Shown here one piece after another: positions 55,665 through 64,000 of a DNA stretch of 64,000 nt (its first letter is position 1; each line of letters begins with the position of its first letter). The DNA is from Acanthosepion esculentum (Eukaryota; Mollusca; Cephalopoda; Sepiida; Sepiidae). Location of the stretch: contig OZ038495.1 in NCBI GenBank assembly GCA_964036315.1, positions 26,720,690-26,784,689 of the forward strand, given 5' to 3'. The position numbers and the translations under genes were made by a program. A model generated the notes under the pieces. The model saw only the letters and a list, made by a program, of their open reading frames with translations, had not been told where the DNA came from and searched no databases.

Positions 55665-56215
55665 TCTTTTTTTTTAAACATATCACCCCAAGCAAGGCGG
55701 GAGTGCCACAAGCATGCAAGCGGCTACAGAGAGTGAGAACAAGAGTAAAGAGGGGTGTTTGGGAAAAAGCATAAAGAGAAGGACGGAGATCAAGATCAAG
55801 GCAACAGATGTCGATTGATATTACATTTGAACATTTGAAGATTATAGCCATCTGGCAGGCAAGTAAGAGGAAAGGAGTGCTATTGTCGGGAAGTGCGAGA
55901 TAAGAAGCTGTTGGAGTAGAAGAGACAGCATCATTTAACCGTTTCGACAGTGAAAGGGTGGGACCGAGATGCCAACCTAGTAGCACGCTTAAATTTATGA
56001 AGTTTGGGAACCAGTGAAAGTAGCTCGTCAGAGCAGTTGTCATGAAAATACTTGTAGAAAAGACAGAGGAAAGCTACAGCACGTCTGTGAGAAAAGTGTC
56101 TGTAGTCGAGATGCTAGATCAGGACCTATCACATTGCGTATCCATCACTGGATTTTGTCGAGTTGAACAGCGGGGGCAGCAGACCATATATATCAGCAGT
56201 ATTCAATGCAAGGAC
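55665..56215 (-). mobile_element. LINE 3' end, family A, reversed and decayed
   Basis: Minus-strand frames from 56043 give [40 protein letters not shown] and, at the 3' end, HACGTPALLGV. These correspond to the out-of-frame reading seen in the other family A copies. Counterparts of CCHIWSGAP and the 3' part AGCAAGGCGGGAGTGCCA lie at its ends. It has many small deletions. Confidence 0.75.
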
Positions 56216-56635
56216 GAATGGTTGATTTGTAGATTTGAAGGATGGAGCTTGAATGAAACATGTTACAAAACTGATTCAATCAAAGGAATTTAATGTAAAA
56301 AGTAAGATAGACAATCGTTTGAATCAGTGTTGAAACGATTCAAATTTAAAGAAAGTATTAAATAAGATATAACATAATTAATTTTCTATTGGAAAAATTG
56401 ATCGTCAAAACCTGGTAGTATTCTTTATTATGCGAATGATATTGAAAGTTTTTTTTATCTAGGATAAATATTAACGTAATTAGTACGCGTCAAAATCAGT
56501 GTAATTAAATTGGGGTTGAGCACCTAACATGGAACGCCGAATTTGAGGTCGAAAGAATAACATAAAGAAGTATAAGAATTTAATTGGAATGTTAAAACAT
56601 TAGTTTCAAATCTCCATTTTTAAATTAGGTAGCAG

Positions 56636-57065
56636 ACGTTTGTCCTCCTATACGGCAGCGAATGTTGGACGGTCTCCTCAAAGATGAAGAGAATTGAGGC
56701 AACTGAGATATTGTTTTATAAAAGGATGCTTAAGATGTGGACCAAGCGTGTGAGCAACAATGAGGTTTTAGAGAGGATGCAAACAAAGAGGAAGCTTATG
56801 CTTAACATCAGGAAGAGGCAGATGAACATTTTGGGACACGTAATGAGAAAGGAGGGCGTGGGAAATCTGATACTCACAGGTCGAATAGAGCGAAAGAGAG
56901 ACAAGGAAAAGCAACGCATGACATACCTGACAGGCTTAAACAAATGGATGACTGAACATGGTCTGGAGGATGAGGCAGAGGGACGAAACCTACTGAAAAC
57001 TACAAGGGATAGAGAGAAGTGGAGAGCCATGATCGACTACGTCCTGAAAGGACACGATACATAAA
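56636..57065 (+). mobile_element. LINE 3' end, family B
   Basis: An open frame of 126 residues reads KRIEATEILFYKRMLKMWTK, then NNEVLERMQTKRKLMLNIRK, RQMNILGHVMRKEGVGNLIL, MTYLTGLNKWMTEHGLED and WRAMIDYVLKGHDT, then stop. This is the typical C-terminus of an RTE-type or related LINE reading frame. It is the cleanest family B copy in the window and serves as reference for the split copy at 58360. Confidence 0.85.
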
Positions 57066-57356
57066 AAGAATGAAGCCAGCGTCGAAACCCAGATTTGTAC
57101 CCGATAATAAAGGCAACTTTTGAAACTGGTATGCGATATTTCATAAACAAATTTACATGCACACAAGGATGAATGTATCCATTAGTTATTGATTTTTTAT
57201 TGTATCTCGAAAGATATTTAAGTCTATATGTCTATCTATTTATCTATATTTCTGTTTATGCCTGTTCATATAATTTATTTATCTATGGAGATATCTGCGC
57301 ATTCCACAGTTCTCTCATATTACAAAGACGACAAAGTCTGTATTTCAATCATTCAG

Positions 57357-57645
57357 TTATGCGCCATGCACGCCTAGGCGATCATGTATCGAAAGATACA
57401 TGACTGACGAGGCAGATTTTTTTTCCCGCAGTAGGCTGCCATTTCTTCCTGCGGTAGACGAATTGCCATCAAAGGTTACAGAACACGGTCTGTCCTGCTA
57501 TCTACGAATATCTGTGGGGAGAAGAAGAGGATTCATACCTTTTCCAAGGGTATTAGCACGTAAGTGAATGTAATGGAATTCGAACTCGGCTCTCCGATTC
57601 AGCAATCCGAACGGCTATCCATTACTCCACCGTGCGACTTCTTAT
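57357..57645 (-). repeat. tRNA-derived SINE, unexpanded copy
   Basis: The minus strand reads CGCACGGTGGAGTAATGGAT, then GAGTTCGAATTCCATTACAT, ACGTGCTAATACCCTTGG and CTGCCTCGTCAGTCATGTAT, with a tail CGATACATGATCGCCTAGG, GCATGGCGCATAACTGAATG. It is the reference that shows the satellite at 19069-26106 sits in the tail of the same SINE family. The tail contains a small hairpin CATGTATC/GATACATG. Confidence 0.85.
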
Positions 57646-58359
57646 TGTACGGATATTTTGAAAGTATATTCAGGATGCATGCCGCTTACATACTTATCGT
57701 GTGAATGATAATTTCCAGAGCAATGTTCGTCTAAAAGACATTAGCGTTATTCTAGAAATTATTTCAGTATCCATTAAATGTTTTACTGAAGAGCAAATCT
57801 CTACTTTTTCCTATAACTGACGTCTGTTTTACCGAAACAAAAGGATTTTAGAAAAAAGAAAAGAAAAGAAAAAGTAATTGACTCGAAAGACAAGACAAAA
57901 ACAGAGGAACATTTTTCACAAGGAATATTATCCATTAAGAAGTTTTTGTAAGTATACAAGCAATGTTGTTTTTATCTCCGTATAAAACTTTGCGAAAAGG
58001 AAGCCTCAAATTAAAAATTTAAATAATACGTTTTTTTATTTTTTGTCTTAGATCTTACATATATGTGAACTGAAAATTTGAAAAATGAAAAGGTAGAATT
58101 ATACGTGTCCAACTAAATGTTTGCTTAAACTGTCATTCTATATTTGCATCATAGATGAACAAAAAGTGCGTATTTATAAACGTTGCCGGAGTAGCTAACA
58201 TCAAGAAGCCATTACTGAAAAGCTCATTCATCATTTGACATCTTATGGAATATTCGGATGGCCAAGGTTGCATTCTAAAAGCCGGGCAAGGTATTGCTAG
58301 ACGGGAGAATTTATTTGGTAACAAAGAAAAAAGTACTGAGCTGTTATGTGACACATGTC

Positions 58360-58648
58360 CTTCTTTATGGCAGCGAATGTTGGACAGTCTCCTCAGAGAT
58401 GAAGAAGAGACTCGAGGCTACGGAGATATGGTTCTACAGAAGGATGCTGATGATATCATAGACTGAGCGTGTGAGAAACGATGAGGTTTTAGAGAGGATG
58501 CAAACAAAAAAGAAGCTTATGCTTAACATCAGGAAGAGGCAGGTAAAGTTTCTGGGACACGTAATGAGAAAGGAGGGCGAGGAGAATCTGATACTCACAG
58601 GTCAAATAGAAGGAAAGGGAGACAAGGGAAAGCAACGCATGACATACC
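58360..58648 (+). mobile_element. LINE family B, left part, interrupted by copia
   Basis: CTTTATGGCAGCGAATGTTG, then frame RNDEVLERMQTKKKLMLNIR and RQVKFLGHVMRKEGEENLIL match 56640-56930. The match breaks at ATACC (58644-58648), the target duplication of the copia element. Confidence 0.85.
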
Positions 58649-58983
58649 TGTTGGAGTTTTGGGGTACCTTGGTGTACTAGTGAGCCAGCCAAAATGAGCT
58701 GACTCATTTTATAGTTCACCAATAGAAGGTTAACCAATCAGAAGGCTCAAAATATTCCATGCGACGTGTATAAAGGCGGCCATTTTCCCCCCGGAATATT
58801 CACTGCCAGCCTTTGATATCGAAGACTGAAGAATTACGGAACAGCTGCTGGTGGTATTGGCGATATAGTCAGATTCAGTAGACTGTCTGACTCGTGATTG
58901 TTAATCTTTAACGTTGTTTCATTGAACAGATTACGTACTGCGCTGGATTCTATATTCATAGACTATGGTGAACATGGTCAACA
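58649..58983 (+). repeat. Copia 5' LTR
   Basis: Starts TGTTGGAG and ends GGTCAACA, so the ends form a short inverted TGTTG/CAACA. It contains AACCAATCAG (CCAAT box) at about 58732 and GTGTATAAAGGCGG (TATA box) at about 58768, the expected promoter. The last 20 bp contain two ATG codons in frame with gag. Confidence 0.92.
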
Positions 58984-59303
58984 AAGGTTACGAGCCCAGA
59001 TTACGACTGTATTTTTACGGAGACGAGTCAAAATACGAATTGTGGGAAGTGAAATTCCTAGGCTACCTTAGAATACAAAAACTTCATGACATCATTCTTT
59101 GCCAAGATGACCAGAAAGAAGATGATGATTTTATGGAAAGAAATACGTCCGTGTTCGCCGAATTAATACAATGCCTGGATGACAGGAGTTTGTCTTTAAT
59201 AATGAGAGAAGCCAGGGACGACGGTCACCAAGCTTTAAGAACATTGCGTGAATATACTTGTCAAAAGGTAAGCCCAAAATTATTGCTTTATATACTGAAC
59301 TAA
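58965..59303 (+). pseudogene. Copia gag, N-terminal part
   Basis: The first ATG (58965) lies inside the 5' LTR and the frame passes straight through the primer-binding site: MVNMVNKGYEPRLRL. It continues YELWEVKFLGYLRIQKLHD and ALRTLREYTCQ, the usual copia gag N-terminal fold. A one-base loss near 59262-59270 shifts the frame, and gag continues in the next entry as GKPKIIALYTEL. Confidence 0.85.
58986..58999 (+). promoter_or_regulatory. Copia primer-binding site (internal initiator tRNA-Met type)
   Basis: GGTTACGAGCCCAG lies two bases after the 5' LTR. It matches the copia-type site complementary to the anticodon region of initiator tRNA-Met (GGTTATGGGCCCAG) except for two changes. Copia primes from the inside of a cleaved tRNA half, which fits this location and sequence. 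Confidence 0.75.
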
Positions 59304-60565
59304 CCGCGTTAAGGAGACGAGAAAATGAATCCGTAACATATTATATTATACGAGCTGAGAATGTCACAAATGCCTTAAAAATGGCAGGTGAGACTATCTC
59401 AGATGGGCTGCTAATAGCCATGGTTTTAAAGGGATTATCAGCAACATTCAGACCATTCACGACAGTCATAACTGAAAAAGATAAAAAATTAACTTTCACT
59501 GAGTTTAAAATTGCGTTATTTAGTTATGAAGAAACTGAAAAAATGTGTAATCCTCCAAATCAAGGAAATAACGTAATGCAACTGAGAACGTCATTTAAAA
59601 AATTCAGAAAACCAGTCCCTCAAATCTACCAGACTAGGAATTATGATATTAAAAACAAGGGGCTTAAAAACAACTATGACAATAACAACAACAACAACAA
59701 CAACAACAACAGGAACAATAATAATAGAAAATCAAATATCATCTGCTTTCGTTGTGGAAGAGCCGGGCATGTACGTGCGAAATGTCAATTTCATACAAGG
59801 AGTGATTTTTGTAAAAATGTAAAAGCTTTTTCGAATGAGCGAACATATGCTTTTTCGTTTGGGTTGGATACTATACCCAATAGTTATAATTCTTACCTAG
59901 TCGACACGGGTGCGACAAATCATGTAATTACAGATGAAACAAAATTTATTAATTTTGACCCCAACTTCGAGCCAGATTCCCACTTAATTGAGTTGGCTGA
60001 CGGTACCAGAGCTAATAATTTATCTTTAAAAAGAGGCGATGCCTGTATTTATTTACCAGATACTAAAGGAAATATTTGTAAATGTTTATTAAAAAGGGAT
60101 TTATATATCCCTAAATTTAAACAAAATATTTTCTCGGTTCAGTCTGCTGTTAGAACTGGTGTTAAAGTTAATTTTCACCGAGACAATTCAAAGTTAATAT
60201 ACCCAGACGGAACTGAATTTAATATACAACAAAATGGACGTTTGTATTATTTGAAAAGTATTAAATTTGTGAAAATAGCCACCCACGATTTAAGGACTTG
60301 GCATAAAATATTAGGCCACTGTAATAATTCGGATGTTAAAAGATTGCAAGAACACGTTACTGGAATGAAAATTACATCTCCAAAGGGCTTACAACATTGC
60401 GACACATGTATTAAAGGGAAAATGACGAAATATAGAAATAGGGGTCAAATCCCAAAATCAACAGACATCTTGTTCAGAGTTTATGGCGACTTAGCGGGTC
60501 CAATTTCACCAATGGGTATAGGTACTTATGCATATGTATTAAACTTTGTGGACGAATATTCATGA
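59258..60565 (+). pseudogene. Copia gag C-terminus, protease and start of integrase
   Basis: In order: the rest of gag (residues 1-105); an Asn-rich run encoded by an (AAC)n-like tract at about 59680-59725; the zinc knuckle CFRCGRAGHVRAKC (CX2CX4HX4C); aspartic protease DTGATNHV, usual DSGAT; the pre-integrase finger WHKILGHCN with HCDTC; and the first integrase Asp in GDLAGPI. A TGA stop interrupts the integrase at 60563 just after DEYS, and the frame goes on after it. The TGA could be a single C-to-T change from CGA. This is a 435-residue fragment of a longer polyprotein. Confidence 0.9.
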
Positions 60566-60568
60566 CTT

Positions 60569-61177
60569 ATGATATATTTTCTGAAAAACAAATCTGATAC
60601 CCTACTAGCTACAAGAATGTATTTATCTGATATTTCACCTTATGGAAAAGTGAAAATAATTAGAACAGATAATGATGGAGAATTTACTTCTGATTATTAC
60701 GAAAACCTCCTAATAAATGAAGGCATTAAACATGAGAAAACCTGTCCTTATTCCCCGCACCAGAACGGAATCGCTGAACGTAGTTGGCGGACACTTTTCG
60801 AAATGGCTAGATGTTTGCTAATAGAATTTAAGTTACCCAAAAATCTGTGGGTCTATGCATTAAATACAGCCGTATATATAAGAAACCGTTGCTATAATAG
60901 TAACATTAAAAAGACTCCCTACGAGGCTTATACGAACTACAAACCCAACGTAAGTGGTATGCATATTTTTGGTACAATTTGCTACACATATGTCAACCAC
61001 AGGGCAAAACTAGATCCAAAAAGTGAAAGATATATATTCATTGGCTATGACAAAACAAGTCCGGCCTATATGATTTATTTCCCAAAAAGTAAAATAATAA
61101 GGAAGATCAGATGCGTCAGATTTACAGATTCCTTTGAGCAAGTGGAGGATCCTGAAGAAAAGAACATTAACTGCTAG
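60569..61177 (+). pseudogene. Copia integrase, rest
   Basis: It continues the frame after the stop: MIYFLKNKSDT, then IIRTDNDGEFTSDYY (second catalytic Asp), CPYSPHQNGIAERSWRTL (catalytic Glu), LPKNLWVYALNTAVYIRNRC and the C-terminal RYIFIGYDK block. The integrase core is complete except for the stop at 60563. It ends at a stop at 61175. Confidence 0.9.
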
Positions 61178-62250
61178 GAACTGGTCCAACACGAACTCGT
61201 ATGGCCTAATTATGAGATAGGGCCTATAAATAGAAAACCCGTTCAAAAGCCACAATTAAAGGAAGGTGTTATACCAGATGATATAGACTAGGAAAAATCA
61301 GACGCAAACCTTGAGTTAAAAGCAGATACAACCGAAGAGGAGGGGAAAATTCCGCGTTATCCGACCAGAAATAGAAGAAAGCCAGACTATTTTGGAATGG
61401 GTCAATGTAATATCTGTGACATTGAGTGTTGCTATTCGGTGCAATTTACCCCGAAGAACTATCAAGAAGCCATAAATTCTGATAATTCCAAACGATGGAT
61501 AGCCGCCATGTAAAAAGAAATGGAATCCCTAGTATCAAATGATACTTTTAATTGAAAAAGGGCCCCGGATGATAAAAAATATTATTGGGTTTATATTATA
61601 AAGCGAACTGAGGATGGCTTGCCAGTGCATAAGGCTCGTTTTGTAGCTAAAACATTCTCGCAGATATACGGGGAAGATTATGTAGAAACATTCAGTCCAA
61701 CAACAAACATGACAACAATCAGAATTTTAATGCAAATGGCCGCACATTATGGTATGGATATACACCATATGGATGTTAAAGCAGCGTATTTAAATGCTCC
61801 GATTGACTATGAAATATACATAGAACCGCCAGAAGGTTTTGAAAAAGGTGATAATTATGTATGGAAACTAAAAAAGTCACTATATGGGCTCAAACAAAGC
61901 GGAAGAACTTGGAATAAATTACTACATTCCTATTTAATTGAACAACATTTTGAACCCTCCCCTGTTAACCCACGCCTGTAGACAAGAATATTTAATAATG
62001 AATATTAGTAATTCTGATTATTTGGGTCGACGATATGTTAATTGCTTCCAAATGTGAAGCTGCTCTATTAAAAATTAAAAATTCCTTAAATATAAGGTTT
62101 AAAATGACCGACTTGGGTCGACTATCATGGTTTATTGGTATGCAGTTCGAATTTGAGGACAACGCTATTACAATGAATCAATCCAGATACATCGAAAAAC
62201 TCTTATCTAAATTCAGCATGCAAAATTGTAAAAAAAAATTTATTTTATGA
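61178..62250 (+). pseudogene. Copia reverse transcriptase, broken
   Basis: 61178-61618 has at least three stops but keeps RYPTRNRRKPDYF and NYQEAINSDNSKRW. From 61619 the frame is open: HKARFVAKTFSQIYGEDYVE, HHMDVKAAYLNAPIDYEIYI (first catalytic Asp) and LKKSLYGLKQSGRTWNKLL. A frameshift near 61980-62020 is followed by IIWVDDMLIAS, the YVDD box with Trp for Tyr, and LGRLSWFIGMQFEF. RNase H should follow and is missing. The element cannot make a full enzyme. Confidence 0.9.
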
Positions 62251-62321
62251 ATACTAAAGTATTTGTTCCATATGAATATTGACTTTACTAATATTTTGAA
62301 AGAAGATTCTATAATGTACCC

Positions 62322-62336
62322 AAAATGGGGGGGGGG
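62322..62336 (+). promoter_or_regulatory. Copia polypurine tract
   Basis: AAAATGGGG running into a G tract directly before the 3' LTR, the usual plus-strand primer position. Confidence 0.8.
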
Positions 62337-62666
62337 TTGGAGTTTTTGGGTACCTTGGTATACTATTGAGCCAGCCAAAATCAGCTGACTCATTGTATAG
62401 TTCACCAATAGAAGGTTAACCAATCAGAAGGCTCAAAATATTTCATGCGACGTGTATAAAGGCGGCCATGGTTTTTTCCGGAATATTCACTGCCAGCCTT
62501 TGATATCGAAGACTGAAGAATTACGGAACAGCTGCTGGTGGTATTGGTGATATAGTCAGATTCAGTAGACTGACTCGTGATTGTTAATCTTTAACGTTGT
62601 TTCATTGAACAGATTACGTACTGCGCTGGATTCTATATTCATAGACTATGGTGAACATGGTCAACA
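62335..62666 (+). repeat. Copia 3' LTR
   Basis: It matches the 5' LTR from GTTGGAG to GGTCAACA, with its first T changed to G. The TATA and CCAAT boxes are kept. It also includes the gag start codons, out of context here. Confidence 0.92.
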
Positions 62667-62671
62667 ATACC

Positions 62672-63035
62672 TGGTGGGCTTAAGCAAGCGGATGACAGAA
62701 CGTGGTCTGGAAGTGGTGGCAGAAGGACCGAACATGTTAGCAACGACGAAGTTCTAGAGAAAATGGAATCAAATAGGACATATTTAACCACAGGAAGATA
62801 GTTAAAATTTCTAAAGAACATAATGAGAAAAGAGGGCTTGGAACATTTCATACTCAGAGGACAGACTGAACGCAAGAGGAAAACAATGCATAACCTACCT
62901 AGCGAGCTTGAGTAAATGAATGGCGGAATAAAGTTTAGGAGAGATAACAAAGATAACATTTATTCAGATCTACAAAGAACGAAATTGTGGAAAGTCATGA
63001 TCGCCTACATCCTGAAAGGACGTGGCACATAAAAA
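62672..63035 (+). mobile_element. LINE family B, right part, and a second fused fragment
   Basis: TGGTGGGCTTAAGCAAGCGG, then GATGACAGAACGTGGTCTGG continues the LINE cut at 58648. From about 62727 the sequence jumps back to CCGAACATGTTAGCAACGAC, like 54388, and then runs to the family end GGACGTGGCACATAAAAAT. So two family B pieces are joined here. Confidence 0.75.
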
Positions 63036-63479
63036 TATGGAATATTATCGCCGTATCGGCAATATGAACTGGGAAAAGGAAATTGGACAAAGACATGTTT
63101 GAGAAACTGATTCATAAGATCGTTTTATAACAAAAATAAGACATGAATGTTTTTGATCGTGCTATTTAAACTAATTCGACCCGGCCGGCTATTCTTACCA
63201 GATTCATCCGCACTAGATTCAACAGAAATTGAATATCGAACCAAATATGATAAGAGAATTTTGGGAATAATTATTTTCAAAATAAGGGGACATTTCTTTG
63301 TGCCCCGTCGTTTTCATCTCTTCGCTAATGTTCTCCCGTACAATCAAATCTATCATTTGACAGAAAAAAAACTTGGTAAAAAATATTTAGATTGTGGTTA
63401 TGAACACCTGTTGTTTAAAGAATTGTGAAACGTCCGAACTCTAATTCAACGAGTTTTTCTTTGAATATCAAGAAACATT

Positions 63480-64000
63480 ACTTGCATTATTTACATTATT
63501 CGGACTGTTATCCTCATTGTCATTGCCATATTCACAACGTTTCAGCCGTTGTACGCTCCGGCCTTCTGAGGTGATTGAATCTCTAAGATGAGGTATTATG
63601 ATTACTTGCGTTATTTACATAATTCGGACTGTTATCCTCATTGTTATTGCCATGTTCACAACGTTTCGGCCGTTGTACGCTCCGGCCTTCTGAGGTGATT
63701 GGATCTCTAAGATGAGGTATTATGATTACTTGCGTTATTTACATAATTCGGACTGTTATCCTCATTGTCATTGCCATGTTCACAACGTTTCGGCCGTTGT
63801 ACGCTCCGGCCTTCTGAGGTGATTGGATCTCTAAGATGAGGTATTATGATTACTTGCGTTATTTACATAATTCGGACTATTATCCTCATTTTCATTGCCA
63901 TATTCACAACGTTTCGGCCGTTGTACGCTCCGGTCTTCTTCAGGCGATTAGAATTTCTGAAGAAGGTCGGAGCGTACAACGACCAAACGTTGAGAATATG
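63480..64000 (-). repeat. 124-bp tandem of the ribozyme-like repeat, with inverted last unit
   Basis: The unit starts GATTACTTGCG at 63600, 63724 and 63848 (period 124 bp), with a diverged first unit from about 63480. On the minus strand each carries CACCTCAGAAGGCCGGAGCG, then TACAACGGCCGAAACGTTGT. The last unit has TTCTTCAGGCG and is followed at 63957 by a forward GAAGAAGGTCGGAGCGTACA, so the array ends in a hairpin that continues past the window. Confidence 0.85.

Larger units (their letters stand above)
58644..62671 (+). mobile_element. Ty1/copia LTR retrotransposon with 5-bp target duplication
   Basis: The order is ATACC (58644-58648), 5' LTR (58649-58983), primer-binding site, gag-pol remnants, polypurine tract, 3' LTR (62335-62666), ATACC (62667-62671). 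It is inserted in a LINE family B copy that resumes at 62672. The domain order gag-protease-integrase-reverse transcriptase is that of Ty1/copia. RNase H is absent: only about 70 bp separate the transcriptase remnant from the polypurine tract. The LTRs differ at more than ten positions plus a 4-bp gap, so the insertion is not recent. Confidence 0.93.
55121..64000. other. Upstream region of the GMC gene
   Basis: Apart from the listed elements, 55121-55650, 56300-56630, 57650-58240 and 63040-63470 hold no gene or RNA I can name. No promoter of the host gene can be assigned, because its 5' untranslated exon is not identified. Confidence 0.6.

Overview
The window is non-coding-rich, AT-rich animal DNA. 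A split protein gene with GT-AG introns, LINEs, tRNA-derived SINEs, Tc1/mariner transposons, long (TA)n tracts and the absence of any operon rule out a prokaryote. The SINE and LINE tails look like those of molluscs, most likely a cephalopod such as an octopus. That placement rests on familiarity with such repeats and is inference.

One host gene spans most of the window on the minus strand: a GMC-family FAD oxidoreductase (glucose dehydrogenase/choline dehydrogenase-like). Nine coding exons lie between 55120 and 3701. Their splice phases agree across all eight introns and give 483 residues, from the initiator Met through an N-terminal hydrophobic segment and the FAD-binding motif VGGGSAG to the GMC signature ending LSGIG. 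The C-terminal quarter, which should hold the catalytic His region, is not in the window and must lie to the left of base 1. Introns run from about 0.5 kb to 19.6 kb.

Almost everything else is repeats sitting in those introns or upstream of the first coding exon. Intron 9/left edge (1-3700): (TA)n tracts and a tRNA-like SINE. Intron 8 (3894-5121): one SINE. Intron 7 (5280-11836): a tandemly duplicated SINE, a tRNA-like sequence between inverted repeats, a complete but frameshifted mariner (7454-8730), an integrase remnant, a LINE 3' end and simple repeats. Intron 6 (11988-14328): a 0.87-kb palindromic element with a well-formed hammerhead ribozyme in each arm. Intron 5 (14497-34113): a SINE whose 3' tail has expanded into about 7 kb of 83-bp satellite, a duplicated hairpin, a 71-bp tandem repeat, LINE pieces and a Tc1 remnant. 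Intron 4 (34236-40065): a small inverted-repeat element and two Dong/R4-type LINE copies at (TAA)n, one split by a decayed Ty3/gypsy element. Intron 2 (40908-46955): a fossil mariner and LINE pieces. Intron 1 (47165-54970): a pogo/Tigger-like element and 3.1 kb of a 16-bp minisatellite. Upstream (55121-64000): LINE pieces, a SINE, a Ty1/copia element with both LTRs, target-site duplication, primer-binding site and decayed gag-pol, and a 124-bp tandem repeat at the right edge.

The most unusual items are the paired hammerhead ribozymes, the satellite that grew inside one SINE, and the duplicated 50-bp hairpin whose stem carries a matched change on both sides.
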